This document shows, in pieces, positions 26,346 through 36,625 of a stretch of 64,000 bases of DNA. Origin of the DNA: Tropicibacter sp. Alg240-R139 (GTDB lineage: Bacteria; Pseudomonadota; Alphaproteobacteria; Rhodobacterales; Rhodobacteraceae); assembly GCF_900537075.1 (NCBI RefSeq), contig NZ_UNRA01000004.1:256572-320571 (forward strand), written 5' to 3'. The notes under the pieces are model-generated. The model worked only from the letters and a program-made list of their open reading frames with translations. It was not told the origin of the DNA and ran no database searches. The position numbers and the translations under genes were made by a program. How positions within the stretch are numbered: the stretch's first letter is position 1; every line of letters starts with the position of its first letter.

Positions 26346-27638
26346 TCAGCCCAGGTTGCCGTCCAACCGCAACGTGGTTTTGCCGCCCATATAAGGTGCC
26401 AGAACCTGCGGCAGGGTTACGGTGCCATCTGCGTTCTGACCATTTTCCAGCACCGCAATCAGGCACCGCCCCACCGCCAGGCCAGAACCATTCAGCGTGT
26501 GCACGAATTGCGGCTTGCTGCCATCAGCAGGCTTGAACCGGGCGTTCATGCGGCGAGCCTGGAATGCACCTGTGCTCGAAACGGAAGAGATTTCGCGATA
26601 GGTGTCCTGACCGGGCAACCAGGCCTCGATGTCAAAGGTCCGGCGCGCACCAAAGCCCATGTCGCCGGTGCACAGTATGACGGTGCGATAAGGAATGCCC
26701 AGCTGTTCCAGCAGATCCTCGGCGCAGCGCAGCATGCGCTTTTGCTCGTCGTCCGATTTGTCGGGGTGGGTCACTGACACCATCTCTACCTTTTCGAACT
26801 GGTGCTGACGCAGCATGCCCGATGTGTCCTTGCCCGCACTGCCCGCTTCGGAACGGAAACAGGCGGTGTGCGCGGTCATGCGGCGGGGCAGGTCGGCCTC
26901 ATTCAGAACGTCACCGGCCACCGAATAGGTCAGCGTCACTTCAGACGTCGGGATCAGCCACCAGCCATTGGTGGTCTGATAGCTGTCATCGCCGAATTTG
27001 GGCAGCTTGTCGGTGCCATACATCGCCTCATCGCGCACCAGAACCGGGGTCTGCGTCTCGGTCAGCCCGTTCTTGTCCACATGGGTGTCCAGCATGAACT
27101 GCGCCAGCGCGCGGTGAATACGGGCGACGCCCTTGGTCAGGTTCACAAACCGGCTGCCGGATGTTTTGACGGCGGTTTCAAAGTCCATCGCCGCAGCCAC
27201 GGCGGGGATGTCGAAATGCTCTTTGGGGGCAAAACCCAGCTCACGCGGGGTGCCCCAGCGGGTCACCTCGACGTTGTCGTCCTCATCCGCGCCCTCGGGC
27301 ACATCGTCGGCGGGCAGGTTGGGGATGCGGGCCAGCTGATCGGTCAGCTTGGCGTCCAGCTCTTTGGCCTCGGTCTGCATCGTGGCCACTTCGGCCTTTT
27401 TGGCGGAAACCTCGGCGCGCAGCCGCTCGAATTCACCCTCATCGCCCTTGGCCTTGGCGGCCCCAATGGCCTTGGCGGCCTTGTTCTGCTCGGCCTGAGC
27501 GGTCTCGGCCGCCAGAATCTTGGCCCGGCGCGCCTCGTCCAGTTCCAACAGCGACGACGACATCGCATCATCCCCACGGCGTGCCAGAGCGGCATCAAAG
27601 GCGGCAGGATTTTCGCGAATAGCGCGGATGTCGTGCAT
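26346..27638 (-). CDS. serS: seryl-tRNA synthetase
   Basis: A 430-residue class II synthetase that charges tRNA-Ser. Residues 1-105 form the tRNA-binding coiled-coil arm ([22 protein letters not shown], seen as the usual start, then Ala/Lys/Glu-rich helices). The catalytic core has motif 2 ([21 protein letters not shown], in two pieces around residue 257) and motif 3 ([15 protein letters not shown]) near the end. The length is normal. It is followed by a short gap to the histone-like gene, which runs towards it. Confidence 0.96.
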   Translation of the reverse strand: MHDIRAIRENPAAFDAALARRGDDAMSSSLLELDEARRAKILAAETAQAEQNKAAKAIGAAKAKGDEGEFERLRAEVSAKKAEVATMQTEAKELDAKLTDQLARIPNLPADDVPEGADEDDNVEVTRWGTPRELGFAPKEHFDIPAVAAAMDFETAVKTSGSRFVNLTKGVARIHRALAQFMLDTHVDKNGLTETQTPVLVRDEAMYGTDKLPKFGDDSYQTTNGWWLIPTSEVTLTYSVAGDVLNEADLPRRMTAHTACFRSEAGSAGKDTSGMLRQHQFEKVEMVSVTHPDKSDDEQKRMLRCAEDLLEQLGIPYRTVILCTGDMGFGARRTFDIEAWLPGQDTYREISSVSSTGAFQARRMNARFKPADGSKPQFVHTLNGSGLAVGRCLIAVLENGQNADGTVTLPQVLAPYMGGKTTLRLDGNLG

Positions 27639-27759
27639 GGGTCTTGTCCCTTTGGGTGATTCAACTGTGGGCGTTATGCCTGATGTACGGGGGGAAGGGT
27701 AGAGGGTGCGAAGCTGTCAACCTGTCCCGCTCGGACAAAGGCTGGGCAGCCCCTGAATG

Positions 27760-29202
27760 TCACTCCGCGTTTGGGCTGTCCCATGTCGAGGAGTCGTCAG
27801 GATCAAAGTCGATTACGTTAGGAAAGACATGCCACTGTTCAAGGAATTTACTGATTTCTAATGTTTCGTCCCTGTCGATTGCTCTAGTTAAACCTTTTGG
27901 TAAAGTCACCGAGCCGTCGTAGAATGTCTCGTCGATTTGAAGCTGAGACAGAATTAAATCTGAATAATCAGTCAGCTTCAAAGCTGCACCGCGGAGAGAG
28001 GTGGCCTCAAGACTGGTCGAAGCGCTCACTTTTACCCCGACTAAGTTTACCCCTTGCATCTTTGCTGACCCAAAGTTCGTGCCTTGCATTTTGGCCCCTG
28101 TTAGGTCGACGGCTTGCATGTCGGCTGAATCGAAGTAGGCCTCTTGTAAATCTGCAAAACTGAGGTCTGCCCCTTGCATTTTCGCACTTAAAAGGCTTGC
28201 GCCCCGTAGATCTGCACGTGTGAGGTCAACTTGCTGCATTTGTGCCTCGATGAAGAACACTCGTTGCAACTTTGCGCCGGTTAGGTTTGCCCCTTGCATG
28301 TCTGCTAAACTGATGGACGCCCTTTTCATATCGGCCCAGCCAAAGTTCGCCCATTGTGCACCCACCAATTCAAGGTTTGCCTGTTGCATATTAGTGCGGA
28401 GCAACATTGCTCCCTGCAACTGGGCCCCAGTGAGCTTCGCCGCTTGGAAATTCAAATCCTTGAGATCGAAACCCTGCAAATTGGCTTCGCGAAGATCGAT
28501 GACTATGTCCTCCGAATTTACTCCTCTAGATTTCGTCAATCGTCCTAGCACTTGCGTCGCGTTTTCCATGTCTGAGCGAACGACGGTCAAATTTCTGGCC
28601 CATGCTCTCAACTCGATTAGCGTCATATCTTTAGGAGGCGGAACAGGAGGATGTTCTTTGGACAGTTCTCTAACGTAAACGCTCAGCATCATCGAAATTC
28701 GGAGAGCGACGTCTTTCCGCTCATTTGCTAACCCCTTGAGCCTGTCGATAGCTACGTTGCGGCGGACGATGTCGTCCTCCCAGATATTCTGCTTCAGATT
28801 GTCATCCCACCTTTGTCGAGTCGCGTGAAGGTCGGCGCTTGCAGCAATAATTTTTTCGTTAAACAGCGCTTCGTTTGCTGTATGCGCTTGCTTTTGAGCG
28901 ACAACAGTCCGCCAGATCACAAACGGCACACCGATGATAGCGGCAACCACAAGGCCGATGTTGCGGATGGCGGCGCTTTGGGACACGGTGTCCTCGAAGC
29001 CACCCATTCCAGTGAGCGCCAAGAAGAACTCGTAGAAGACAAGGCCAACAAAGCCGACGATTAGGATCGTTCCAACAACTGAGATCAACCCACCCAACCA
29101 ACGCGCCTTGGTGAAATCGGGCAGGGTGTTGATCCCCAGCCAGTCGGATATTTTGTTTGATTGTTTCGCGATACACACAACTCTCGAATAGGTTGCGCAC
29201 AC
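27760..29202 (-). CDS. pentapeptide-repeat membrane protein
   Basis: A 480-residue protein. Two hydrophobic segments lie near residues 38-65 and 82-100, then a charged helical region, then about 35 pentapeptide repeats of the A(D/N/K)Lxx type (about residues 230-430), which fold into a right-handed square beta-helix. Many repeats carry a regular MQ pair (KMQGADL, DMQGANL, KMQGVNL). The start is uncertain: the GTG at 29202 is used, but a second GTG lies seven codons in. Codon use and GC content are looser than in serS and the MscS gene on either side, which suggests later acquisition. No function is known; such proteins can be scaffolds. Confidence 0.8.
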   Translation of the reverse strand: MCATYSRVVCIAKQSNKISDWLGINTLPDFTKARWLGGLISVVGTILIVGFVGLVFYEFFLALTGMGGFEDTVSQSAAIRNIGLVVAAIIGVPFVIWRTVVAQKQAHTANEALFNEKIIAASADLHATRQRWDDNLKQNIWEDDIVRRNVAIDRLKGLANERKDVALRISMMLSVYVRELSKEHPPVPPPKDMTLIELRAWARNLTVVRSDMENATQVLGRLTKSRGVNSEDIVIDLREANLQGFDLKDLNFQAAKLTGAQLQGAMLLRTNMQQANLELVGAQWANFGWADMKRASISLADMQGANLTGAKLQRVFFIEAQMQQVDLTRADLRGASLLSAKMQGADLSFADLQEAYFDSADMQAVDLTGAKMQGTNFGSAKMQGVNLVGVKVSASTSLEATSLRGAALKLTDYSDLILSQLQIDETFYDGSVTLPKGLTRAIDRDETLEISKFLEQWHVFPNVIDFDPDDSSTWDSPNAE

Positions 29203-29232
29203 TATGACGCCATTGAACGTCAGGGTCGAGGG

Positions 29233-30891
29233 TTAGGTGTCGTCCATATGGGCCAGTTGGCCGCTCCAGTCTTTGGGGGGGATTTTGGCCTCGGGCGGGT
29301 CGGCGATGTAGGACGGCGTCATGATTTGCACGCCATTTTCCGTGAACACCGCCATGATGTTGCGGTGCAGGTCGGATTTGATGCGCGGGATGGATGCGCC
29401 TCGGGTCGTGTAGGCGTTGATTTGATAGTTGATCGCGTAATCGGCCAGCGCGGTCCACAGCACAAACGGGGCGGGGCGCGCCTTGAGGTCCTTGGTGCGG
29501 TGCGCGGCCTCGATCAGCATCGCCTCGACCTTTTCGGGGGGCTCTTCATAGCCGATGCCGACGGTGGTGTGCAGCAGCAGGCCCGAACCGTCGATTTTCT
29601 TGGTGTAGTTGATCACTTCAGAATTCAGAAGCTGTGCGTTGGGGATCGAGATCAGCTCGTTCTTGATCGACTTTAGATGCGTCTCCATCAGTTTGATCTG
29701 AACCACGTCACCGATGTGTTCACCGACCTGGATGCGGTCCCCCAGCGAGGTCGAGCGGCGATAGATCACGAACAGCCCGGCGATCACATTGCCCACGACC
29801 GAGTTTGACCCCAGCGACAGCATTGCCCCCACAAGAATGGTCAGCCCCTGAAAGGCCGCCGAATCCGAGCCGGGGATGTAGGGAAAGGAAAAGACCAACG
29901 CGATCAGGATGATGACCGTGCGGGCGATGTTGAAGGTCGGGTTGATCCAGTGCTTTTCGAAATCGCGCAAGCGAAAGGTCCCGGCCTCGACCGCGTCAAA
30001 GAACACCCGCATCCCTTTGATCACGTATTGGGTCAGCAGGCCGATGATGAGCAGCGTGATCAGATTGGGCAGATAGCCTACGAACCCCAGCACGATATTG
30101 AGCACCGGCTCGGTCACATAGACCAGAAGGATCTGCGCCACATAGCGGGTTTCGGCAAAGGCCAGCAGGATGAACGACAGGTAGTAATAGGCGCCCAGGA
30201 AGAAGAGCACGAAGAGGATGAAGTTCACGCCGAACCGGATCAAGGCCGCGATGGCGTCGGCCTGGACTTGCTCATTGGTGGCAGTTTCAACCTCGGCAAA
30301 GTTTCGGCGCACGATGGCATTGATTCCCAGTTTGAACCGCCTGCGCAGCCAAAAGATAAGGACCGAGAACAGCGCAAACCCGACGGTCCATAGACCTGCC
30401 TCGATTGCGCCGGTGACGCGGGCTTCGTTCGTGCGTTCGTTCCGATAGGACAGAATGGCATCGCGGATTGCATCGCCCTGCAGTTGAGCCAGCACATCCA
30501 CATCCATCTGGTCCAGCTCGCCATCAGCGGCCGTCACGATGCTGATGGGGGTGCCATCGGCCAGGATCTCGATGCCCAGTTCGGTCTCCTGGAATGTGAT
30601 ATCGACGGTCTTTTTGGTGGAATTTGCGGCCAACGCGACGATGCGTTCCTGAACCAGAGCCACCCGTTCTGCCGCGGGCAGGGCGCTGGAGCCGCGCAAT
30701 AGAAACAATTCATGCCCGTCGACAATGACGGTGGCCTGAAAGGTGCCGTCGGGTTCTTCTTCGGCCAAGGGCGGCGGGGGAACCTCGCTCTGAGCTTGAG
30801 CCGGTGGTGGGGTCATCGCGATCAGGACAAAACACAGGCCGATCAAAATCTGGCGCCAGAGAGGCCAAAGCGCGGTTCGTTCCTGTGTCAT
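29233..30891 (-). CDS. MscS-family mechanosensitive channel
   Basis: A 552-residue channel-like protein. It has a signal peptide (cleavage near A-Q-A-Q, residue 34), a periplasmic domain of about 110 residues, then four or five membrane segments. The pore helix and beta domain are MscS-like: LGSNSVVGNVIAGLFVIYRR, then GDRIQVGEHIGDVVQIKLMET and IPNAQLLNSEVINYT. The C-terminal alpha/beta part follows (GIGYEEPPEKVEAMLIEAA). It would release solutes at high membrane tension. It is about twice the size of E. coli MscS because of the extra N-terminal parts. Confidence 0.9.
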   Translation of the reverse strand: MTQERTALWPLWRQILIGLCFVLIAMTPPPAQAQSEVPPPPLAEEEPDGTFQATVIVDGHELFLLRGSSALPAAERVALVQERIVALAANSTKKTVDITFQETELGIEILADGTPISIVTAADGELDQMDVDVLAQLQGDAIRDAILSYRNERTNEARVTGAIEAGLWTVGFALFSVLIFWLRRRFKLGINAIVRRNFAEVETATNEQVQADAIAALIRFGVNFILFVLFFLGAYYYLSFILLAFAETRYVAQILLVYVTEPVLNIVLGFVGYLPNLITLLIIGLLTQYVIKGMRVFFDAVEAGTFRLRDFEKHWINPTFNIARTVIILIALVFSFPYIPGSDSAAFQGLTILVGAMLSLGSNSVVGNVIAGLFVIYRRSTSLGDRIQVGEHIGDVVQIKLMETHLKSIKNELISIPNAQLLNSEVINYTKKIDGSGLLLHTTVGIGYEEPPEKVEAMLIEAAHRTKDLKARPAPFVLWTALADYAINYQINAYTTRGASIPRIKSDLHRNIMAVFTENGVQIMTPSYIADPPEAKIPPKDWSGQLAHMDDT

Positions 30892-31098
30892 GATCTTCTC
30901 CCCTTAACTCGACTATATCGGCGCGAGCGGGCCTGCCTAGGACTTATCTGCAACGGTGCCCGAGAAAGAGCAGGGCCGTGACAACGTCGATGTCCCGCGC
31001 GGCGTCAGGTTCCCTTGCAAACCCCCCGGTCTGCGCATAGGTTCCGGCCAAATTTGCGAGGGGAACAGCCCCTTGCCTCTGACACAAAGGAATATCCC

Positions 31099-31383
31099 AT
31101 GGACGTTGGTGCACTCGGTCAGTTTCTGCCGCTCATCCTGATCTTTGCCATCATGTACTTCTTGCTGATCCGCCCGCAGCAGAAGAAGGTCAAGGAACAC
31201 CAGGCTATGGTCGATGCTGTGCGTCGCGGCGATCAGGTGATCACTCAAGGTGGTCTGATCGGCAAGGTTGTGAAGGTGAAAGACGACGGCGAGCTAGAGG
31301 TTGAACTGGCTGAAAACGTCAAGGTGCGCGTGGTCAAGGCCACCATCGCCCAGGTTCTGAGTAAGACCGAGCCAGCAAAGTAA
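31099..31383 (+). CDS. yajC: preprotein translocase subunit YajC
   Basis: A 94-residue single-pass protein that joins SecD and SecF in the holo-translocon. The membrane segment (residues 10-27, FLPLILIFAIMYFLLIRP) ends in the family motif R-P-Q-Q-K-K-x-K-E-H, followed by a small beta domain (GDQVITQGGLIGKVVKV). An upstream in-frame start exists 28 codons earlier, but this ATG has an AAAGGA site and gives the usual start. secD follows 33 bases later. Confidence 0.95.
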   Translation: MDVGALGQFLPLILIFAIMYFLLIRPQQKKVKEHQAMVDAVRRGDQVITQGGLIGKVVKVKDDGELEVELAENVKVRVVKATIAQVLSKTEPAK

Positions 31384-31416
31384 TCGCGACCTATAACACA
31401 TTCAAAAGGCAGGGTA

Positions 31417-33078
31417 ATGCTGCAAATTGATACCTGGAAGCGGGTTCTGATCTGGCTGGTTTGTGTGACCGGCCTGCTGATGGCCCTGCCGAATGCGTTC
31501 TACACGCGCGTCGAGCAAAGCAACGACGCGATCGCCGAGATCGAGCTGAAGGGTGAAACTCCCGAGCGGCTCGTTTTGGCGGAAAACTGGCCCGGCTGGA
31601 TGCCATCCTCTCTGGTCAACCTTGGTCTGGACCTGCGCGGTGGGGCCCATCTGCTGGCCGAGGTCAAGGTTCGGGACGTCTATGCCAGCCGGATGGAGGC
31701 CATGTGGCCGGAAATCCGCGATGTTTTGCGTCCCGAACGCGCCACCATTGGCACCGTCCGACTGCAGCAATCCCCTGCGGATGAGATTCGCGTTCGCATC
31801 TCTCAGCCCGAGGGCATGTCGCGTGCGATAGAAGTTGTGCGTGAATTGGCCCGCCCGATCCAATCACTGACCGGTGCCGGTTCCACCGATATAGAGGTAA
31901 GCGGGCAGGGCGATGTTCTGACCGTGCGCCTGTCCGAGGCAGAAAAGCTGGCGTCGGACGACCGCACCGTGCGTCAGGCGCTGGAAATCATCCGCCGCCG
32001 GATTGACGAGGTTGGAACCCGTGAACCTACAATCCAACGCCAAGGCGCCGACCGCATCCTGATTCAGGTGCCGGGCATCGGCAGCGCGTCTGAGTTGAAA
32101 GAGATCATCGGGACAACCGCGCAGCTGACATTCAACCCGGTTGTGTCGCGCGGCACGGACGCCAATGCAATCGCAGGTGTCGGAAACGAAATCATCCCGT
32201 CAATCGGCGAAGACAGCGTTTACTACACAATCGAATCCGCGCCGGTCGTGACCGGCGAAGAGCTGGTCGATGCACAGCCCAGCTTTGATCAAAACGGTCG
32301 CCCGGCGGTCAGTTTCCGGTTCAACACATCCGGTGCGCGCAAATTTGGCGACTATACCCGAGACAACATCGGTTCGCCCTTTGCCATTGTCTTGGATGAC
32401 GAGGTGATCAGCGCCCCGGTGATCCAAAGCCACATTCCCGGCGGCTCGGGCATTATCACAGGTAGCTTCACTGTCGAGGAAAGCACCAATCTGGCTGTTT
32501 TGCTCCGAGCTGGTGCCCTGCCTGCTGGGCTTGAGTTCCTAGAAGAGCGCACCATCGGTCCCGAGTTGGGTCAAGACAGCATTGACGCGGGTAAGATCGC
32601 AACCGTTGTAGCCTTTGTCGCCGTGTTGGTGTTCATGGCGCTCAGCTATGGTCTGTTTGGCATCTTTGCCAACATCGCTCTCATCATCAACGTCGGCTTG
32701 ATCTTTGGTCTGTTGTCCACAATCGGTGCGACGCTGACCCTGCCGGGGATCGCTGGTATCGTGCTGACGGTCGGTATGGCGGTGGACGCCAACGTGCTGA
32801 TCTTTGAACGTATCCGCGAAGAGCTGAAAACCGCCAAGGGCCCGGCGCGCGCCATCGAGCTGGGCTATGAAAAGGCGCTGTCGGCCATTCTGGATGCCAA
32901 CATCACCACATTCATCACGGCCGTAATCCTGTTTGCCATGGGGTCTGGCCCTGTGCGCGGCTTTGCCATCACGCTTGGGCTGGGGATCTTGACCTCGGTC
33001 TTTACCGCCATTTTCGTGACGCGCCTGATGATTGTCATCTGGTTCGAACGCCGCCGCCCCAAGATGATCGAGGTTTGA
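31417..33078 (+). CDS. secD: protein translocase subunit SecD
   Basis: A 553-residue membrane protein that uses the proton gradient to help secreted proteins finish crossing. It has an N-terminal membrane segment, a large periplasmic P1 domain with D-L-R-G-G-A-H-L near residue 70 and R-R-I-D-E-V-G-T-R-E-P near residue 192, then five C-terminal segments with V-G-M-A-V-D-A-N-V-L-I-F-E-R-I-R-E-E. The conserved Asp of that motif is present. An AAAAGGCAGGG ribosome site precedes the ATG. secF starts one base after the stop. Confidence 0.96.
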   Translation: MLQIDTWKRVLIWLVCVTGLLMALPNAFYTRVEQSNDAIAEIELKGETPERLVLAENWPGWMPSSLVNLGLDLRGGAHLLAEVKVRDVYASRMEAMWPEIRDVLRPERATIGTVRLQQSPADEIRVRISQPEGMSRAIEVVRELARPIQSLTGAGSTDIEVSGQGDVLTVRLSEAEKLASDDRTVRQALEIIRRRIDEVGTREPTIQRQGADRILIQVPGIGSASELKEIIGTTAQLTFNPVVSRGTDANAIAGVGNEIIPSIGEDSVYYTIESAPVVTGEELVDAQPSFDQNGRPAVSFRFNTSGARKFGDYTRDNIGSPFAIVLDDEVISAPVIQSHIPGGSGIITGSFTVEESTNLAVLLRAGALPAGLEFLEERTIGPELGQDSIDAGKIATVVAFVAVLVFMALSYGLFGIFANIALIINVGLIFGLLSTIGATLTLPGIAGIVLTVGMAVDANVLIFERIREELKTAKGPARAIELGYEKALSAILDANITTFITAVILFAMGSGPVRGFAITLGLGILTSVFTAIFVTRLMIVIWFERRRPKMIEV

Positions 33079-33079
33079 T

Positions 33080-34048
33080 ATGAGACTGAAACTTGTCCCC
33101 CAAAGTACCTCGTTCGACTTTTTCAGCCGCTGGAAGCTGTGGTTGGGTATTTCGGCCCTGATGATGGTGGTTGGTATGGCGTCGTTCGCCTATCAGGGCC
33201 TGAACTTCGGCATCGATTTCCGCGGCGGTACAACGGTGCGAACTGAAAGTGCACAGCCCGTGGATGTCGCGGCTTATCGCGCCGCGATGGCCCCACTTGG
33301 CCTGGGTGACATCTCGATCACCGAGGTGTTCGACCCAACTTTTGAAGACGACGAAAACGTGGCCATGATCCGCATCCAAGCCCAAGAAGGCGCGGAATCA
33401 GTCACGGCTCAGGTCGTCAACGACGTGCAGACAGCCTTGCAGGCACTGGACCCCGAGATCAAGTTCCCCTCGGTTGAATCCGTGGGACCCAAGGTTTCGG
33501 GCGAGCTGGTCCAGACCGCCGTTCTGGCCGTGGCGCTCGCCATCGGGGCGGTGCTTGTTTACATTTGGTTGCGGTTTGAATGGCAGTTCGCGCTTGGCGC
33601 GGTTGCGGCGCTGGTGCATGACGTGGTCCTGACCATCGGCATCTTTTCCGAACTGCAGATCAAGTTCGATCTGGCCATCATCGCCGCATTGCTGACCATC
33701 GTGGGCTATTCGCTGAACGATACTGTGGTCGTCTTTGACCGGGTTCGCGAGAACCTGCGCAAATACAAGAAAAAGGACCTCAAAGAGGTTCTGAACGTGT
33801 CCATCAACGAAACCCTCAGCCGAACGGTCATGACGTCGGTCACGACCCTGCTTGCGCTGATTTCGCTTTACGTCCTCGGTGGCGATGTGATCCGTGGGTT
33901 TGTCTTTGCGATGATCTGGGGCGTGATCGTGGGGACCTATTCGTCAGTCTTCGTGGCCTCAGCCATCCTGCTGTATCTTGGCGTCAAGCGCGACTGGTCC
34001 AAACCGTCGAACACCGCCGGCAGTCAATACGCAGACATCGATGCCTGA
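33080..34048 (+). CDS. secF: protein translocase subunit SecF
   Basis: A 322-residue partner of SecD with six membrane segments. Markers are F-G-I-D-F-R-G-G-T near residue 50, the cytoplasmic-side motif G-Y-S-L-N-D-T-V-V-V-F-D-R-V-R-E-N near residue 212 and SRTVMTSVTTLLAL. The start codon lies one base after the secD stop, so translation is probably coupled. Its end overlaps the next gene's start by eight bases. Confidence 0.96.
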   Translation: MRLKLVPQSTSFDFFSRWKLWLGISALMMVVGMASFAYQGLNFGIDFRGGTTVRTESAQPVDVAAYRAAMAPLGLGDISITEVFDPTFEDDENVAMIRIQAQEGAESVTAQVVNDVQTALQALDPEIKFPSVESVGPKVSGELVQTAVLAVALAIGAVLVYIWLRFEWQFALGAVAALVHDVVLTIGIFSELQIKFDLAIIAALLTIVGYSLNDTVVVFDRVRENLRKYKKKDLKEVLNVSINETLSRTVMTSVTTLLALISLYVLGGDVIRGFVFAMIWGVIVGTYSSVFVASAILLYLGVKRDWSKPSNTAGSQYADIDA

Positions 34049-34805
34049 GACACTTCTGGCGGCGCTTGAGACGTCGGGCCTCTGGTGGCTTGCCGGGGCG
34101 GCCTTTGTCGCCGCCGTGGTGCGCGGGTTTTCGGGCTTTGGCACGGCGCTGGTGTTTCTACCCGCCGCTGCCCAGGTGCTGCCCCCCGTTTGGGCCGTGA
34201 TCGTGCTGACAGTGATGGACGCCTTTGGTCCGCTGCCGATCCTGCCGCGCGCCTGGCGTGAATGCCACCGCAATGACCTGCGCAGATTGCTGATTGGCAC
34301 GGTTGTCACAGTCCCAATTGGTGTGCTGATCCTTCGCAACACTGACCCCGACATCTATCGCTATGGCATTTCCGGGCTGGCGCTGATCATGCTGGTAATT
34401 TTGCTCTCGGGCTTTCGCTATTCGGGAGAGGTCTCGCGCCCGATGGTCTATGGCATCGGCGGCGGTGCAGGGTTTGTCGGTGGCGTCGCCGGCTTGCCGG
34501 GACCGGTTGTGATCCTGTTCTACATGGCCAGCCGCCATGGCCCAACAGTGATTCGTGCCAACACGCTGCTCTATCTCTGGGCTTTTGATATCTTGTTTTT
34601 CACTGCTCTGATCTTGCAGGGGGGCTTTGTGGGCACCGCCGCCTGGATCGGCCTGTTCATGGTTGTGCCGACATTCATTGGCAATCTCATCGGAACTGCT
34701 ATCTTCAATCCTGACCGCGAGCGGCTGTATCGCACTGCCGCCTATGTCATCATCGCTGCCTCGGCTATTTCGGGGCTGCCTTTCTGGAACACTGGAGCGC
34801 ACTGA
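34041..34805 (+). CDS. TauE/SafE-family transporter
   Basis: A 254-residue membrane protein with about eight hydrophobic segments. The N-terminal repeat has V-V-R-G-F-S-G-F-G-T-A-L-V-F-L-P and the C-terminal repeat has the shorter G-F-V-G-G-V-A-G-L-P-G-P. Members of this family export sulfite, sulfoacetate or related anions. The ATG at 34041 overlaps the end of secF, and the stop overlaps the next ATG, so it lies inside the sec-ccm operon. An earlier in-frame start lies inside secF and is not needed. The link to secretion or cytochrome assembly is positional only. Confidence 0.85.
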   Translation: MPETLLAALETSGLWWLAGAAFVAAVVRGFSGFGTALVFLPAAAQVLPPVWAVIVLTVMDAFGPLPILPRAWRECHRNDLRRLLIGTVVTVPIGVLILRNTDPDIYRYGISGLALIMLVILLSGFRYSGEVSRPMVYGIGGGAGFVGGVAGLPGPVVILFYMASRHGPTVIRANTLLYLWAFDILFFTALILQGGFVGTAAWIGLFMVVPTFIGNLIGTAIFNPDRERLYRTAAYVIIAASAISGLPFWNTGAH

Positions 34806-35158
34806 TGCAGCTGAACGAGATGTCATTCACAGGTGCGGTCCCAGTTGATGGATATGGACCGGGGTTCTTCCGCGTGGGTGGAAACGTGGTTCAAGGCGGG
34901 CTTATTACAGGTCCCAATGGCACCGCCAACTGGGGCGGTTACGAGGATACCGAAGCCCTGCTGGCTCTGGCAGACGATATCGACGTGCTCTTTGTCGGTA
35001 CAGGCGCCGAGATCGCCCATGTTCCCGCCGACCTGCGCCAATCTCTCGAAGCCGCAGGCCTGGGTGTCGAAGTGATGAATTCGCCCGCCGCTTGCCGCAC
35101 CTACAACGTCCTGTTGTCCGAAGGCCGCCGCATCGCATTGGCCGCGTTGCCTGTCTGA
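34805..35158 (+). CDS. Mth938-like domain protein
   Basis: A 117-residue cytoplasmic protein of the Mth938/NDUFAF3 fold (formerly DUF498). It has a beta-alpha fold with G-G-L-I-T-G-P-N-G, then VLFVGTGAEIAHVP and a C-terminal S-P-A-A-C-R-T-Y-N-V-L-L-S-E-G-R-R-I-A-L-A segment. The mitochondrial relative NDUFAF3 helps assemble complex I, but the bacterial role is unknown. In related bacteria this gene often follows secF, as here. Its ATG overlaps the previous TGA (ATGA). Confidence 0.9.
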   Translation: MQLNEMSFTGAVPVDGYGPGFFRVGGNVVQGGLITGPNGTANWGGYEDTEALLALADDIDVLFVGTGAEIAHVPADLRQSLEAAGLGVEVMNSPAACRTYNVLLSEGRRIALAALPV

Positions 35159-35210
35159 TCCGCTTCTTGATCTGGCCAAGAATATTCCGGGGAGCGCCAG
35201 GGGCATCGTC

Positions 35211-35239
35211 CATGGTTCTTGAACCAATGGCGAACCATG
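35211..35239. promoter_or_regulatory. inverted repeat upstream of ccmA
   Basis: CATGGTTC (35211-35218) and GAACCATG (35232-35239) form a perfect 8-bp inverted repeat, with a nested GGTTC-TT-GAACC at 35214-35225. It lies about 74 bases before ccmA in the only sizeable gap of the sec-ccm cluster, so it may mark a separate ccm promoter. Confidence 0.35.
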
Positions 35240-35312
35240 AACGATACTCGCTCCCAACTTTGCGGCAACAACGCCCCTTTTGCGTGATGCATCAATCGGC
35301 TAAGCGGGTTTC

Positions 35313-35927
35313 ATGACACTGACCGTCTCAAACCTGACCATCGCCCGGGGTGGCGTGCCCGTCCTCGAAGGGCTGAACCTGACGCTTGCACCGAGGCAGG
35401 CATTGGTGATCCGTGGCCCCAATGGGATCGGCAAGACGACACTCTTGCGAACCATCGCTGGTTTGCAGCCCGCCGTTGCTGGAGACATGCAGGGCGCAGA
35501 TGAGACCATCGCTTACGCCGGGCATTCCGATGGGTTGAAACCCACGCTGACGGTTGCCGAGAACCTGTTGTTCTGGGCCGCGGTCTTTGGCCAGGGCTCC
35601 ATCCAACCCGCATTGGATGCGTTTGAATTAAACGAGTTGTCTGACCGACATGCCGGAAATCTGTCTGCGGGACAGAAACGTCGCCTTGGCCTATCGCGCT
35701 TGCTGGTGACCGGTCGTCCGATTTGGGTACTGGATGAGCCCACCGTATCGCTGGACACCCGCGCCGTGGGGATGTTTGCCGACGCCGTGCATGCGCATCT
35801 GGGGCAGGGGGGATCGGCGCTGATTGCAACCCACATCGACCTTGGGCTGGACGCGCAAGTTCTCGATGTCGGAGCGTTTCGCGCCAAGCTGCCCGCGCTC
35901 GATGATTTTGATGGGGGCTTCCTGTGA
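35313..35927 (+). CDS. ccmA: heme exporter ATPase CcmA
   Basis: A 204-residue ABC ATPase of the CcmABCD heme-handling complex in cytochrome c maturation. It has Walker [10 protein letters not shown] near residue 33, the signature [15 protein letters not shown] and Walker [13 protein letters not shown]. The protein is compact, as usual for CcmA. With CcmB it releases holo-CcmE from CcmC. The stop overlaps the ccmB start by four bases. Confidence 0.95.
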   Translation: MTLTVSNLTIARGGVPVLEGLNLTLAPRQALVIRGPNGIGKTTLLRTIAGLQPAVAGDMQGADETIAYAGHSDGLKPTLTVAENLLFWAAVFGQGSIQPALDAFELNELSDRHAGNLSAGQKRRLGLSRLLVTGRPIWVLDEPTVSLDTRAVGMFADAVHAHLGQGGSALIATHIDLGLDAQVLDVGAFRAKLPALDDFDGGFL

Positions 35928-36580
35928 TCGCGCTTTTGATACGCGATCTGCGGCTTGCCCTCCGGGCCGGTGGCGGATTTGGGCTGGGTTTGGCGTTCTT
36001 TCTGATCCTGACCGTTTTGGTGCCTTTCTCGGTTGGGCCGCAATCAGCTTTGCTGGCCGTCATCGCACCGGGTGTCTTGTGGCTTGGGGCCTTGCTGGCC
36101 TGTCTATTGTCTCTCGATCGTCTTTTGGCTCTGGATTGGGAGGACGGGACGCTTGATCTGTTGGCAACCGCACCATTGCCGTTGGAATCGGTCGTGACGG
36201 TCAAGGCGCTGGCTCATTGGTTGACCACGGGCTTGCCGCTGGTGCTGGCAGCCCCTGTGTTGGGTGTTCTGCTAAACTTGCCGACACCGGGCTATGCGTG
36301 GCTGGTTGTGTCGCTGCTTGTTGGCACGCCTGCGCTGTCGGTGATTGGCACATTCGGCGCGGCGCTGACCGTTGGCCTAAAACGTGGTGGGCTGCTGCTG
36401 TCCTTGCTGGTGCTGCCGATGTACGTGCCAACGCTTATTTTCGGGGCCGAAGTTGCGCGTCGCGGGGCTGAGGGGATGGCGACCTCGACGCCGCTGTTGC
36501 TGCTTGCCGGGATCACGGCGGCGGTCATCGCGTTGTTGCCGTTCGCCAGCGCCGCTGTGCTGCGCGTCAATCTGCGCTAG
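35924..36580 (+). CDS. ccmB: heme exporter permease CcmB
   Basis: A 218-residue permease with six membrane segments. The start ([14 protein letters not shown]) and the motif [22 protein letters not shown] are typical of CcmB. It pairs with CcmA; the genes overlap by four bases (ATGA-type arrangement with GTG start). Confidence 0.95.
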   Translation: MIALLIRDLRLALRAGGGFGLGLAFFLILTVLVPFSVGPQSALLAVIAPGVLWLGALLACLLSLDRLLALDWEDGTLDLLATAPLPLESVVTVKALAHWLTTGLPLVLAAPVLGVLLNLPTPGYAWLVVSLLVGTPALSVIGTFGAALTVGLKRGGLLLSLLVLPMYVPTLIFGAEVARRGAEGMATSTPLLLLAGITAAVIALLPFASAAVLRVNLR

Positions 36581-36625
36581 CGATGTGAATTGAGGCCGTA
36601 TGAAATCCGGGCTAGATACCAAGAC

